64,000 bases of DNA from Verrucomicrobiota bacterium (GTDB lineage Bacteria > Verrucomicrobiota > Verrucomicrobiia > Limisphaerales > J093). The stretch is taken from assembly GCA_029556615.1 (NCBI GenBank), contig JAKQDD010000211.1, forward strand, positions 91,323-155,322. The letters are read 5' to 3'. The translations under genes and the position numbers were made by a program. Below the pieces are notes generated by a model. The model saw nothing but the letters and a program-made list of their open reading frames with translations. It was not told the origin of the DNA and did not search any database. Shown here piece by piece: positions 1 through 9,053 of this stretch (its first letter is position 1; every line of letters begins with the position of its first letter).

Positions 1-1341
1 CACGACCGGCTTGCAGGGAGCCAGGAAGTCCCGGTCGTCCAGCATGAAGGCGTCCACCTGGTCCGGACCGAACGCCACATACCCTGCTTCCGGGAGCTTC
101 GCCGGCCGCACCGACCATGAGGCCCCCCACAGGATTCGGTCGGAGTCGAGCACGTAGTCCGCGCCGTCGGTGTAGGCGGATCGCCCTGGAGTGTCCCCCA
201 CCCGAACGATCCGCGTGACCCCCCGATGACCGAGGTAGTCGTAGGTGTCCTGCCAGGTGTTCGACCAGTAGGTGATGACCACCTTGGCCCCCGCGCGCGG
301 CGCGATCGACAGGGTCACCTGTCGAGACCGCCCATCGACCGACTCGGCAGGAATCGTTTCTCCGTCGACACGAACGACCACCTTGGTGGGGTCGGTCGTC
401 GTAACACCACCGTTGCTGCCATCGACGATCGGCCCCTCGTTGGTCACGAAGGTACGCCGGCGCCGGTACAGCTGCCCCGGCTCAAGCCCAAGGAGGCTGC
501 ACGCCGACCCCCCCGTCACCTCAAGCTCGTGGTCTGCGGTGAGGGACAGCGTGGACAAGCCCAGGTTGTTGAGGAGGGTACCTGCGCGCAGCGACTGAGC
601 GCGCGCCGCCGAGATGGAGTTGGCCGCCTGCCGCATGGTGTAGCGGCCGGGCGGGATGCGAATGTCCACCGCTGCACGGTCGACGTTGAGCAACAGGCGG
701 TTGTTGCCAGGCACCACGACCTGACCACTTGGACCGACCTGCTCGTCCATGAACTGGAGCGTCTCGCCCTGGTTGTTGTCCGCGTCCGTGTCCGCGATCC
801 CGCGAAGCCCGTAGATGACCGCCGCCTCGGGGGTCACCTGGAACGACAGGTCGTCCGTGAACTGCGTGTCGGTGCGCTTGAAGTAGTAGGTGCAGGCCAC
901 CGTGGAGGTGGGGTCAGGGGCCACCACCAGCTCGATGATCCCCTGCACACCGTCGACAGACTGCACAACCGCAGGCCGACCATCGACGAACACCTGAACG
1001 TCTGACTGCGACGTAGTAGGGCGTCCGATACCCGCTCCGTCGACGATCGGGTAGTGGTGGACGCGGAACTTGGTGATGACCCCGTCGAAGTCCGTGAGGG
1101 AGATGATGCCGCCGCTCATCACCTTGCGGACCGCGCGGCCTCGCTCGTCCTCGAGCACGACGTTCTGGTCCGCCACGGAAGAGGAGCCGCGAACGATCTC
1201 CAGGTCGGTCTGCGTCAGCAGCTCCGTGCCCTCACCGATGAACGCGGGGATCCGCACCGACTCCGGAAACCCCTCGTCGGGGATCTCGATATCGGTCGTG
1301 ACGTATACGCCAGGCGGGCGGTAAGTATTAACAATGGCCAC
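1..1341 (-). CDS. Contractile tail sheath protein, N-terminal part (runs off the left edge)
   Basis: The minus-strand frame stays open from a GTG at 1341 to the window edge, about 447 codons. The GTG follows a strong AGGAGGT about six bases upstream. The N-terminus reads VAIVNTYRPPGVYVTTDIE and then RIPAFIGEG. This is the PGVY...AFIG pattern that opens phage tail sheath proteins, which assemble around the tail tube and contract to drive injection. The following region is rich in beta-strand segments with many acidic loops, and the C-terminal part is outside the window. The gene is last in a run of tail genes, which fits. The plus-strand frames here are shadows. Confidence 0.75.
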   Translation of the reverse strand, partial: MAIVNTYRPPGVYVTTDIEIPDEGFPESVRIPAFIGEGTELLTQTDLEIVRGSSSVADQNVVLEDERGRAVRKVMSGGIISLTDFDGVITKFRVHHYPIVDGAGIGRPTTSQSDVQVFVDGRPAVVQSVDGVQGIIELVVAPDPTSTVACTYYFKRTDTQFTDDLSFQVTPEAAVIYGLRGIADTDADNNQGETLQFMDEQVGPSGQVVVPGNNRLLLNVDRAAVDIRIPPGRYTMRQAANSISAARAQSLRAGTLLNNLGLSTLSLTADHELEVTGGSACSLLGLEPGQLYRRRRTFVTNEGPIVDGSNGGVTTTDPTKVVVRVDGETIPAESVDGRSRQVTLSIAPRAGAKVVITYWSNTWQDTYDYLGHRGVTRIVRVGDTPGRSAYTDGADYVLDSDRILWGASWSVRPAKLPEAGYVAFGPDQVDAFMLDDRDFLAPCKPVV

Positions 1342-1394
1342 AGCAGACCTCCTGCCAGGCGGGCGATATAGCGGGATTAAGTGGCCGGAGAGGT

Positions 1395-1655
1395 CTAGCC
1401 GCGGGACGAATCCCGCGAACGAACCTTCTCGCGAAGGTCGCGCGCGACCAAGGGAAGGTGAGGCTCGATGTGGTTCGCGTACGTGAGGACCGCTGCCCGG
1501 CACGCGAGGGCGTGCGGGTCCTGTCCGTCCAGGCGCAGCACGAAGTAGTCGGCGGACGGGTCTACGGGAGACCCGTCCGCCTTACAGATCTGGTACTTGG
1601 GGTACAGACCTCGAGCTTGGTCCTGCGGGGAGGGGTCCGTTGTGGGAGGAGTCAT
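1395..1655 (-). CDS. Small conserved phage protein, unknown function
   Basis: This 86-residue protein begins MTPPTTDPSPQDQ. Its core contains YQICKADGSPVDPSADYFVL and then DPHALACRAAVLTYA. I know this type of core, a strand, a 'DG..VDP.ADYFVLRL' turn and a short helix, from small uncharacterised proteins of phages and bacteria. No catalytic motif is visible. It lies 53 bases upstream of the sheath gene and is probably in the same transcript. There is no strong Shine-Dalgarno sequence before ATG 1655. Confidence 0.65.
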   Translation of the reverse strand: MTPPTTDPSPQDQARGLYPKYQICKADGSPVDPSADYFVLRLDGQDPHALACRAAVLTYANHIEPHLPLVARDLREKVRSRDSSRG

Positions 1656-1678
1656 GGTACGACTCTACCCTCATCAGA

Positions 1679-1756
1679 CTACTGGGGGATGACGGGCAGA
1701 CGAAACTCGTACCGGTAACCGCAGCGACGGCACAGGCAGTAGAGGTAAGACCGCAT
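1679..1756 (-). CDS. Possible 25-residue Cys-rich micropeptide
   Basis: A GGAGG five bases before ATG 1756 opens a 25-residue frame with a CLCRRCGY motif (three cysteines in six residues) ending in a TAG at 1679. It fills the gap between two tail genes. The good ribosome site and the zinc-knuckle-like spacing are the only evidence. It could be a remnant or chance. Confidence 0.3.
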   Translation of the reverse strand: MRSYLYCLCRRCGYRYEFRLPVIPQ

Positions 1757-1883
1757 GAGAGCCTCCAAGCGAATGGGTTGAGGATAGACGCGGCAGCACG
1801 TTGCGTCAGAACCCATCTTGCGCGAGGTCACCGTGAGCGGATCACATTGTACGGGGTCGGGTCCGGTAGGAACCCGATGCGGA

Positions 1884-2375
1884 TCAGGGAGAGGTCACCA
1901 CATCGTAGAGGTCGTCCAGGCGCACCAGGACGCGAACGCCATCCGCATCGACCTCGACGACCTCCTCACCGGCCACGCAGTGGTCACGCAGCAGCATGCG
2001 AAGCTCCATGACCGCCTGGGCCTCAAGGGGGGACATCGAGACCAGGATGATCGGCGTCGTGACGACGGCGAACTCCTGCACGACATGCTGCTCAGGGCTG
2101 GCAGCCGTCTGCTTGAGGGTCCACCGGATCCGATACGTGCCTGGCTGCGCCCCTGTCGGGATCAAGATGGCAGCGTAGTACTCTCCACGCGCCGGGTGCG
2201 CAGGTTCTCGCGTCGGACTCCCCACGAGCACCTCCGTCTCCGGAGGTCCCGGGTCCACGTAGTAGAGGGCGAAGGTGACGCTGTAGGGGTCGTAGGGCTG
2301 GCCCTTAGGGTCCGCCAGGAAGATCGAGAGGTCTGGTCGCCCCAGCAGCTGACCTGGCTGGAAGGTGGTCGCCAT
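1884..2375 (-). CDS. Tail/baseplate-associated protein, unknown
   Basis: This 163-residue protein has an Ig-like or beta-sandwich N-terminal half (about residues 15-110, with alternating hydrophobics and the segment GTYRIRWTLKQTA). The C-terminal helix contains AVMELRMLLRDHCV. The 'ELR..LRD' helix is seen in phage baseplate-wedge or tail-completion proteins, so a tail role is inferred. The start codon at 2375 directly abuts the stop of the upstream gene, so translation is probably coupled; no separate ribosome site is seen. Confidence 0.6.
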   Translation of the reverse strand: MATTFQPGQLLGRPDLSIFLADPKGQPYDPYSVTFALYYVDPGPPETEVLVGSPTREPAHPARGEYYAAILIPTGAQPGTYRIRWTLKQTAASPEQHVVQEFAVVTTPIILVSMSPLEAQAVMELRMLLRDHCVAGEEVVEVDADGVRVLVRLDDLYDVVTSP

Positions 2376-3305
2376 CTACATCAGGGGGACGCCGTCCGCC
2401 GTGTAGACGACGAGCGCCCCGCTGGTGTAACCCGTCTCAGGGACGGGCGACCCGTCAAGCTGAACCGCCCGCGGAACGTAGGGGAGCACGGAGCTCGCCG
2501 TGTAGGCGAACCGCGGGTTCTTGGCGAAGAACTCAGTTCCAGGCTTGAGCTGCGACAGGTGACCCTCCGCGAGGGAGGCGAGCAGCGCCTCGGTGACCAT
2601 GAGCTCGCGCACCTTGCGGAACCCACCCTCCGGGGGGTCCAGGAACCGGCCCGAAACCATCGGGGCGATCACAGCAGGCAGCGCATCCGCAACCGCCCTA
2701 CGCTGCGCGGGCGTGAGCCGCTTGCCCCCTGCTCCCAGGAGCGGCACGCCGGCCGGAAGCCCGTAGGTCTCCCCGGCTAGCAGCCGGATCACGTCCTCCA
2801 CGCGCCCAAACGCCGCAGAAGTCGGAGTGGACGCCTTGAACTCCACCACGACACCGGTCGTCGCGAAGGCGACGGACTCGATGTCCCCCACCCGCAGGGA
2901 TTGCCGCCTGTAGGCCAACTTGAAGATCGCCAGCGCGAGGTTGGTCGCCTCGGTCGTGGTGAGCACGCGCGACATGCCGCCCGGGTCAGCCGTCGCACAG
3001 TCGAGCAGGTACGCGGTGAGCCCGTACGACACGTCCTGCGGGCCGTAGGCGTCCACCGTGGTGTCCCCGTTGTAGTCGAAGCCGGCGATGGCAGGGAGTG
3101 GAGAGGTCGTACGCGACCCCCCCACATACAGGCCGTGAGCCGTCTGGGTCGGGCCTGGCTGGTCTGCCCCGACCCCCACGTAGAAGGTCTGCCCCTCCGG
3201 GTCGAGCGTAGACCGCAGTGCGGTGTTCGGGACCAGGTCGAGCACCTGGAGGGAAAGCCCCCCAAGGTCGGAGCGGATCGGGATCGAATAGGCGATCGGA
3301 GTCAT
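2376..3305 (-). CDS. Tail/baseplate structural protein, paralogue 1 of a tandem family
   Basis: This 309-residue protein starts at ATG 3305 after GAGG. The N-terminus has YSIPIRSDLGG. The C-terminus ends in a strand GALVVYTADGVPLM. The next two genes upstream end similarly (AAVVYDANGMVIA and VAVVYDQDGNVVA) and share a short 'G.LSHL' style segment before it, so the three look like diverged tandem copies. No enzyme motif is visible. A role as a baseplate or tail-fibre network component is inferred from position only. Confidence 0.6.
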   Translation of the reverse strand: MTPIAYSIPIRSDLGGLSLQVLDLVPNTALRSTLDPEGQTFYVGVGADQPGPTQTAHGLYVGGSRTTSPLPAIAGFDYNGDTTVDAYGPQDVSYGLTAYLLDCATADPGGMSRVLTTTEATNLALAIFKLAYRRQSLRVGDIESVAFATTGVVVEFKASTPTSAAFGRVEDVIRLLAGETYGLPAGVPLLGAGGKRLTPAQRRAVADALPAVIAPMVSGRFLDPPEGGFRKVRELMVTEALLASLAEGHLSQLKPGTEFFAKNPRFAYTASSVLPYVPRAVQLDGSPVPETGYTSGALVVYTADGVPLM

Positions 3306-3336
3306 GTTGGCCTCTGTGGTTTCGGAAGGGTCGCAG

Positions 3337-4227
3337 CTACGCGATCACCATCCCGTTGGCGTCGTACACGACGGCGGCGCGCGCGCGGAAGGCCGCCTGC
3401 CCCGCCTCGGGCCCCGGGATCGACTTCCCACCAACGGTGGTCGCAGTGCCCGCAGGTCCGTAGGTGAAGGTCCCCCGACGCCAGCGAAAGCGCGGGTCCA
3501 CCAGGTGAGACAGCCACCCCTTGCGGATCGACTGCCGCAGCTCGGCGCAGTCGATGAGCGGCACCTGCTCCGCCGGAGGGGGCTGGACCGTGAGCGGCGG
3601 GCGCGCCGGCTTGGGCGGCAGCCCGTAGCGCGGGGCCGCGACCGGCGCAGGCCGCCCGTTGAGGAAGTAACCGAGCGGCGCGTGCTTCATCGTCACCGTG
3701 TCGACCGGGAACGCCCCGTTCATCTCGACCACCTTCGCGCCGGCCGGCACGAGGTAGGTGTGGTCCGAGACCACCCGGAGCAGCCCGTCGATCGACCCGG
3801 TCGACTTGGAGGTCGCGCTGGGGAACACCGACGACCCGGTGACGCCTGGAATCTTGTTGAGGGCCGCGTCGATGTCCGCCGCGGCCAGGGGCAGCGCCGC
3901 CTCCACCCGCTGGAGGATGGCGGTCTCGAAGTACGCCGCCTGCACGTCCGTCAGGGCGAGCGACTTGCCGCCGTCCTGGTTCTGGATGTTGTCGATCGCC
4001 CACGCCGACAGCCCCCGCAGGTCGACGGGGGCGGTCGCCGACCCGTCCATCGCGAAGGTGAGCGGCGGGGTCCCGGCCGCCACGGGCGGCTCGGGCAGGT
4101 GCCGGGTCTGCCCTGGCGGGGTGATGGACGGGCTCCGGTACAGCCCATCCGGCCGAAGGTCGAACAGGTACGGGAAGATCGGTCCCAGGTCCCTGCGAGT
4201 CGTCACGAGATACGCGAGCGCGGTCAT
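3337..4227 (-). CDS. Tail/baseplate structural protein, paralogue 2
   Basis: I place the start at ATG 4227 (MTALAYLVTTRRDLG), preceded by AGGAAGGA at good spacing. The open frame extends further upstream, but that part overlaps the neighbouring gene. The 296-residue protein opens with the same 'Y.....RDLG' motif as its downstream neighbour and ends AAVVYDANGMVIA. It is probably a diverged duplicate. The middle contains a 'DLRGLSAWAIDNIQ' type helix. No catalytic motif is recognised. Confidence 0.6.
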   Translation of the reverse strand: MTALAYLVTTRRDLGPIFPYLFDLRPDGLYRSPSITPPGQTRHLPEPPVAAGTPPLTFAMDGSATAPVDLRGLSAWAIDNIQNQDGGKSLALTDVQAAYFETAILQRVEAALPLAAADIDAALNKIPGVTGSSVFPSATSKSTGSIDGLLRVVSDHTYLVPAGAKVVEMNGAFPVDTVTMKHAPLGYFLNGRPAPVAAPRYGLPPKPARPPLTVQPPPAEQVPLIDCAELRQSIRKGWLSHLVDPRFRWRRGTFTYGPAGTATTVGGKSIPGPEAGQAAFRARAAVVYDANGMVIA

Positions 4228-4252
4228 GAATGTGTCCTTCCTGTAGCGGTGG

Positions 4253-5335
4253 CTAGGCCACCACGTTCCCGTCCTGGTCATACACGACGGCGACCCGACC
4301 CTGGTCTTTCCGGTGGCCAGGCAGCACGATCCCCCCCGTGAGGCGAGACAGGTGCCCCTTGAGGATCGAGGAGTCCGAGAAGCTGCCGGGGAAGGTCCGA
4401 CGTACTGGGCCCTCCTCCGAGGGGGGAGTGGTGAGCTTCGTCGTCGGCCCCGGGTGGGCGGGGAAGATCCAGTAGGTCGAGCTCTGGAGCGGCCGGGTGA
4501 ACGTCCCGACGCTGGGGCCCCCGAGCCACGCCTTGGTGGTCGTGTCGAACAGCCTCGTCCCCTCGTCGAGCCGAAACGCGCGGCCCGCCAGGATCGAGAG
4601 CAGCTCGGCGAGCACCCCCTGCGTGGCGAAGTCCGCCCCGGGGAGCGCGGTGGCGATCGCCGCGTTCACGTCCGCGACCGTCATCGCGTGGGCGGCCTGA
4701 AGGTACGCCTCGATCGCTAGCGCCGCCTGGTCGTAGGCGTCGGCCGCAGGGATGACGGCGGGCGGAGCCAGCGCACCCACCACGACGTGAGCGGGATCGC
4801 TCGCCGTGATGGGGGTGACCTTGACTGGAGGGTCGGTCGTGATGGTGACGACGTTCTTGTTGGCTGCCACCATGGCGCGCGTCACACCCAGCGCGATGAG
4901 CAGGATTGGCAGGACCGTTGCGTCGTTGAGCACCGCGGCCAGCGATGCCGCAGAGGCGTCATCAGACCCAGCGGTCGCGGTGTCCTTGAAGGTGTTGGTG
5001 GCCGCATCCTCCTTGGTTCCCGCGGTGAGGACGAGGGCACCAAAGCTCACGGTGTCGCCGGCCTTGACGCCGGTGACCGTCAGGGTCGCGACGTTGTCCG
5101 CCTTCCCCCCGGGCTGCACGCGCGCGGCCAGGTAGGCCGCGACTCCGTGCGCGGGGCGGTAGGTCGATCCCGTCTCGACAGAGAAGGCGACCGACCCGAC
5201 GTCGGGGTACCGCAGGTAGCGGCACTGGGCGGGCGGGTCGATCGACCCGTTGCGGCGGGCTGCGTCGCCCCGCAGGTCGCCCACGTAGATCGTCCCACTC
5301 TTGGCGGGAACGGTTAGGCAGAGGTAGAGCTCCAC
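4253..5335 (-). CDS. Tail/baseplate structural protein, paralogue 3
   Basis: This 360-residue protein starts at GTG 5335 with GGAGG five bases upstream. An internal segment of about residues 90-200 is rich in V, T, A and D, for example GVKAGDTVSFGALVLTAG. It looks like a phage beta-sandwich insert carried on virion proteins. The C-terminus ends in VAVVYDQDGNVVA as in the two downstream genes, suggesting repeated duplication of a capping domain. Function is inferred from context only. Confidence 0.6.
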   Translation of the reverse strand: MELYLCLTVPAKSGTIYVGDLRGDAARRNGSIDPPAQCRYLRYPDVGSVAFSVETGSTYRPAHGVAAYLAARVQPGGKADNVATLTVTGVKAGDTVSFGALVLTAGTKEDAATNTFKDTATAGSDDASAASLAAVLNDATVLPILLIALGVTRAMVAANKNVVTITTDPPVKVTPITASDPAHVVVGALAPPAVIPAADAYDQAALAIEAYLQAAHAMTVADVNAAIATALPGADFATQGVLAELLSILAGRAFRLDEGTRLFDTTTKAWLGGPSVGTFTRPLQSSTYWIFPAHPGPTTKLTTPPSEEGPVRRTFPGSFSDSSILKGHLSRLTGGIVLPGHRKDQGRVAVVYDQDGNVVA

Positions 5336-5399
5336 AGGGTCCTCCAGTTCGTAGGGCTTTCTGCCCTACGGGCACCTCATAGAGAACCCATCGGGACGC

Positions 5400-6185
5400 C
5401 TAGCGGTTGAAGAGGAACGAGACCGTGTCGGCCGCGAACGGAACCACCTTGGCCCCCAGGGCGGCCAGGAGCAGGTACTTGACCGACGAGGTGATCTCCA
5501 GCGGAGAGCCGGCCGGGACCCCGACGACCGGCATCCCCCAGTCGAAGGAGTAGCCGAGCCCGTCCACGTCGGTCCGCAGGGTGATCCCCGAGCACTGGTG
5601 CGGCAGCGCGATGAGCAGCGGGGGTGGGCTGTTCTTCCCCGAGAAGTCGGTCGTTGCGGACAGCGGAACACCGAGCTTGGCCCCCGTGCCCATCGGGGCA
5701 ATCCCCTGGAAGTGGATGTTCTGGGCGTCCATCCCGTACACCGAGTCGGGTGGGGCGATGAGCGTGAACCCGAGCAGGGGGCTCGTGGACCCTGTCGGCC
5801 CCACCTCCACCTCCCGACCGTCCAGCATCACCTGCTGGACGGCCAGGTAGCAGACCTCGTCCTCCAGCAGCGGCGGGTCCAGGTCCCCGATCGACACCAT
5901 GAAGCGCGCGTGCCGCGTGGTGCGGTCCGTGATGACCTGCGCGCGCTCGCGCAGGCTCGACGTGAAGAAGACGTCCCCCGTCCGGCACTGCCCCACGAGC
6001 CTACGCTGGGTGGGGTCGCCCGTGATGCCCGACTTCTTGGGGGCCCCGTACATGTCCTCCAGCCGGGCGCTCGCCCAGAGGCGCACCGCCACGTGGTCCG
6101 CCCGGTTGGGCACGAGGATGTCCATCCCGCGAGGCCACCTGAAGAGGATCTCGGGGGCGAGGTTGTAACCACCCAGGCGGCTCAC
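5400..6185 (-). CDS. Virion/tail-region protein, unknown
   Basis: This 261-residue protein starts at GTG 6185, overlapping the upstream stop by four bases (GTGA). The sequence opens MSRLGGYNLAPEILFRWPRG and is beta-rich with few charged clusters. No conserved motif is recognised. Position between a Cys-rich small protein and the tail paralogues suggests a tail or baseplate part. Confidence 0.55.
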   Translation of the reverse strand: MSRLGGYNLAPEILFRWPRGMDILVPNRADHVAVRLWASARLEDMYGAPKKSGITGDPTQRRLVGQCRTGDVFFTSSLRERAQVITDRTTRHARFMVSIGDLDPPLLEDEVCYLAVQQVMLDGREVEVGPTGSTSPLLGFTLIAPPDSVYGMDAQNIHFQGIAPMGTGAKLGVPLSATTDFSGKNSPPPLLIALPHQCSGITLRTDVDGLGYSFDWGMPVVGVPAGSPLEITSSVKYLLLAALGAKVVPFAADTVSFLFNR

Positions 6186-6541
6186 GACTGCGCCTCCGCC
6201 ATGCGGGTGAACGGTCGCGGGTCAAGTCCCTTGGAGGCGGCGAGCCTGGCCGCCTCCGCCCAGCTCCCCACCTCCTCGCCCTCGACGTTGGGGCGCAGCG
6301 TGGGGGCGTGAGGGGCGTCCTGCTGGACCCTGGCGGCGCGTCGGGCCATCTGGGCGCGGAGCTCCATCCCCTTGCCAACCCAGTCGTCGCCGGTCCGAAC
6401 GATCTCCTGCCCCCGCTTCGGGGGGACGGGTCGCGCCTCCTGCTCGCAGAGCGTGCAGAAGGTCTTCGGGTCGAGGGTGGCGGCAATCCGCCGGTCCTGG
6501 GTGAAGCCACAGGAGGTACACCGCATACGATACAGCGCCAT
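6182..6541 (-). CDS. Zinc-ribbon protein
   Basis: I chose ATG 6541 (MALYRMRCTSCGF); a GTG six bases further upstream is also possible. CTSC and, about 22 residues later, CTLC give two CxxC knuckles within the first 35 residues, which can bind one zinc ion. The remaining 80 residues are helical and charged. It is the first gene of the leftward tail operon, next to a short divergent region shared with a plus-strand sigma-like gene. The role is unknown; zinc ribbons of this kind often contact nucleic acid or protein partners. Confidence 0.6.
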   Translation of the reverse strand: MALYRMRCTSCGFTQDRRIAATLDPKTFCTLCEQEARPVPPKRGQEIVRTGDDWVGKGMELRAQMARRAARVQQDAPHAPTLRPNVEGEEVGSWAEAARLAASKGLDPRPFTRMAEAQS

Positions 6542-6616
6542 ACGCACACCTTACCGCGAGACGCGGCCAAAGACTCATATCAGCTCGCCCGAACGAAGCC
6601 CTACCGACAACAGGCC
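6542..6616. promoter_or_regulatory. Divergent intergenic region
   Basis: These 75 bases separate the leftward zinc-ribbon gene from the rightward sigma-like gene and must hold the promoter or leader of at least one of them. A short A/T-rich element (actcatatc) is present, but I cannot assign -35/-10 boxes with confidence. Confidence 0.35.
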
Positions 6617-7000
6617 ATGTTCCAGCACGCGCAGAGCTCAGGAACCTCCGACGGTGCGCAGGGGGTTGCTGACGAGGAGGACGAAGGCGAGGACGGCCTA
6701 CCGAGTCGACCCCGAACCCGGGGAGACTGTGTGGACGGCCCGCGTCCCTGCCCGTGGGTGGCGTGCCGCCACCACCTGTACCTCGACGTACGACCTGAAA
6801 CGGGGTCGATCAAGTTCAACTTCCCGGACATCGCACCCGAGGACATGGAGAACCGTCCCACCTGCTCGCTAGACGTGGCAGACCAAGGTGGAGTGACCCT
6901 GGAGGCCGCAGGTGAGATGATGAACCTCACCCGCGAGCGAGTGCGTCAGATCGAGACCCGCACGCTCGTCCGGCTGCGCGTCCTTACCGACCACCGCTAG
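6617..7000 (+). CDS. Sigma-70 region 4-like DNA-binding protein
   Basis: This is one of the few plus-strand genes. The C-terminal 35 residues hold a helix-turn-helix with LTRERVRQIETRTLVRLR, almost the signature of sigma-70 region 4.2. In front is a cysteine-bearing module with RPCPWVACRHHLYLDV. I recognise this combination from sigma-like DNA-binding proteins of Myxococcota and related bacteria. The start ATG 6617 is a choice: the frame is open further upstream but overlaps the opposite gene. The gene converges with the next minus-strand gene, and the two stop codons share the bases CTAG. It may regulate the divergent tail operon. Confidence 0.65.
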   Translation: MFQHAQSSGTSDGAQGVADEEDEGEDGLPSRPRTRGDCVDGPRPCPWVACRHHLYLDVRPETGSIKFNFPDIAPEDMENRPTCSLDVADQGGVTLEAAGEMMNLTRERVRQIETRTLVRLRVLTDHR

Positions 7001-8475
7001 GGCGTGTGGTGCCCTCGAAGCCAGCGGAGTACCGCGACGACGTGCTTGCACACGAGGTGCCGACCCTGCGGGTCCCTCACGCGAGGCGGCGTCGCCGGCC
7101 CTCTCGGGTGACCGAGCAGGTACCCTCCTCGTCGCGCGTGGTACTCGCACCCCTGGTACACCCAGGCCGGACAGGAGCAGCGCACGCGCGTCCACGCGGG
7201 ACCCACGCGCATCACCTCGACCGCGCGAGGATCCCCCCCAGACGACTGGACCGTGAAGCGCTGAACCCCGCGGGAGTCCTTGGGCCCCTTGCGAACTCGC
7301 AGGCGCGTCGCGCGACGCGCCACGTCGGGAGCGACCCTCCTGACCGCCTCCTCCAGCCCGTCCACGGCCGCGCTGCGGGGACGCTTGTGCGGCAGGTCCG
7401 TGAACTCTGGGTTCACCCGCCAGGGGCCGTCGAGGTCGGGAAGGTCCCCGAACCCCGGGTCGGTCCAGGGGGCCGGAAGCTCCTCCTCCGGGTAGACGCG
7501 CCAGTTTCGGTTCTCCGGGGCCGCGTCCTGCTGGGACCGGTCGGGCCTCCATATCATGGAGTAGTCGGCGCGTCGCGCCCCAACCCCCGCCAGGATCGCC
7601 CGCAGGTCCATGCCGCTCAGCGGTAGGGCCTCCCGCAGGAAGCTGGACAGCAGGGCCTGCCGGCTGTGCCAGCGACCCGCGCGCAGGAGCTCGTAGGTCA
7701 CCAGGCCGACCCCGAACCTCCGAACCACCCCCACGCGACCGCGCGCCGTGAGGAACGCGGCCTGCCCGCGGTCCACATCCTCCCTCCGAGAGGCCGCCGC
7801 CTGGTACCAGGGGAACCGTCGAGCCGCCAGCACGCGGGCCACGAGGTCGAGCTCGACCTCCGCGCGCATCGCGCGCACCGCGTGGTTCGCCAGCAGGCGC
7901 GCGACGACCCGCCGGCTCGCCTGCTTCTCCTGCTTGCGCCGCGCCTTCTCCTTGTCCGAGTGGCTCTCCCACCCGCCAGGAAGGCGCTCGAACTTCTTGG
8001 GCTTGTCCCGTCGACGCTTCTTGTCCTTCTTGAGCATCGGGGTGCGCTTGTACTTGTCGTACCAGATCTTAGACCGTCGCAGGACCTCTCGACGGTTCTT
8101 GCGGTAGTGCGTCTTGTCGTGCTGGCGAGCCTCCCCGCGCTGCTTGCGCTCGCGCTCCGACTGGGGAGGATAGGGCTTACCTCGCATCGCCCCCGTGCTC
8201 GCGAGCGTGACGTGGTTGGGGAAACCGGGTAGCGGCTTCCAGCCCGTCTCCCGGTCCCGGTCCTTGTCCCCGTCCACGGACGGGGTTCTCACCCAGCTAG
8301 GCTCCTTCTTGTCCGCCGGGTTGGGTCCCCAGGTGGGTCCGACGGGACCGCGCGGGGGCTTGGGGCCGGGAAACGGCGCGACCTCCCGGTCCCCCTTGTC
8401 GGCCGGCTCCTCGTTGGGCAGGGTGACCGTGCGGACGTTCACCTCGTCCTCGATCCTCTTGTCGAGGATCGGCAT
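6997..8475 (-). CDS. SWIM-type zinc-finger protein
   Basis: The start at ATG 8475 (MPILDKRIEDEV) overlaps the upstream stop by one base; longer forms would lie inside the upstream gene. Residues about 80-220 are extremely basic (many K/R, for example KKDKKRRRDKPKKFERL), suggesting nucleic-acid binding. The C-terminus carries CSCPAW and, about 45 residues later, CKHVVAVLRW, the CxC...CxH pattern of SWIM zinc fingers, with a Cys/His-rich insert between. SWIM domains mediate protein or DNA contacts. The gene lies between the ubiquitin-like cassette and the tail genes; function is unknown. Confidence 0.6.
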   Translation of the reverse strand: MPILDKRIEDEVNVRTVTLPNEEPADKGDREVAPFPGPKPPRGPVGPTWGPNPADKKEPSWVRTPSVDGDKDRDRETGWKPLPGFPNHVTLASTGAMRGKPYPPQSERERKQRGEARQHDKTHYRKNRREVLRRSKIWYDKYKRTPMLKKDKKRRRDKPKKFERLPGGWESHSDKEKARRKQEKQASRRVVARLLANHAVRAMRAEVELDLVARVLAARRFPWYQAAASRREDVDRGQAAFLTARGRVGVVRRFGVGLVTYELLRAGRWHSRQALLSSFLREALPLSGMDLRAILAGVGARRADYSMIWRPDRSQQDAAPENRNWRVYPEEELPAPWTDPGFGDLPDLDGPWRVNPEFTDLPHKRPRSAAVDGLEEAVRRVAPDVARRATRLRVRKGPKDSRGVQRFTVQSSGGDPRAVEVMRVGPAWTRVRCSCPAWVYQGCEYHARRGGYLLGHPRGPATPPRVRDPQGRHLVCKHVVAVLRWLRGHHTP

Positions 8476-9020
8476 CAGGCACCCCGGTCGAGAGTCCCTA
8501 CGACCGCGAACCAGTCGGGAGCGCCGCGGGAGGGAAGCAGGGCACGAGCCGTCACCCGCACCCCAAAGGGTGGAGCCTTGTCCAGGAGGACCGCTTGCAG
8601 CGCGCGCGCCGGCACAACAGATGGTAGGTGCTGCCAGGCGGGAAGGATGCCCGCGACCCGGCTCCCCGACCAAACGAGGCCCGGTACGAGGCGCAGCGCA
8701 GCAGAAGCCTGCTTACCGGGCTCCTTGACGGTCTCGTCGAGCATCGTGAGGTCGGACAGCGGAAGGCCCGCGCGAAGCATCGACTCCATGTCGTGGATGA
8801 GCACGAAGGAGGCACGGTCGAGCGGGGCCTCCATGGCCCTGATGCGCTCGGGAAGCGCCGACAGGGTGTCACCGATCTCCCCGTAGACTTCCTCGGCGAG
8901 CTCCTTGTTGTCGCGAGCCGCCGTGGCGACCTCATCGAACATCTTGCGCAGCCGATGCGCCTCGATCCTTGCGGTCGAGATCGCCTGCATTAGGGTCGTC
9001 CAGTGAATGAGATCGGACAT
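8475..9020 (-). CDS. Unknown protein, helical
   Basis: This 181-residue protein starts at ATG 9020 after GGAGG. The N-terminal half is predicted helical and amphipathic (residues 5-80), and the C-terminal half is more hydrophobic. No family is recognised. The stop overlaps the start of the next gene (TGATG), so the two are translationally coupled. Confidence 0.55.
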   Translation of the reverse strand: MSDLIHWTTLMQAISTARIEAHRLRKMFDEVATAARDNKELAEEVYGEIGDTLSALPERIRAMEAPLDRASFVLIHDMESMLRAGLPLSDLTMLDETVKEPGKQASAALRLVPGLVWSGSRVAGILPAWQHLPSVVPARALQAVLLDKAPPFGVRVTARALLPSRGAPDWFAVVGTLDRGA

Positions 9021-9053
9021 GCGGCCTCCGATCGTGGAGGCGGGATAGGCAGG

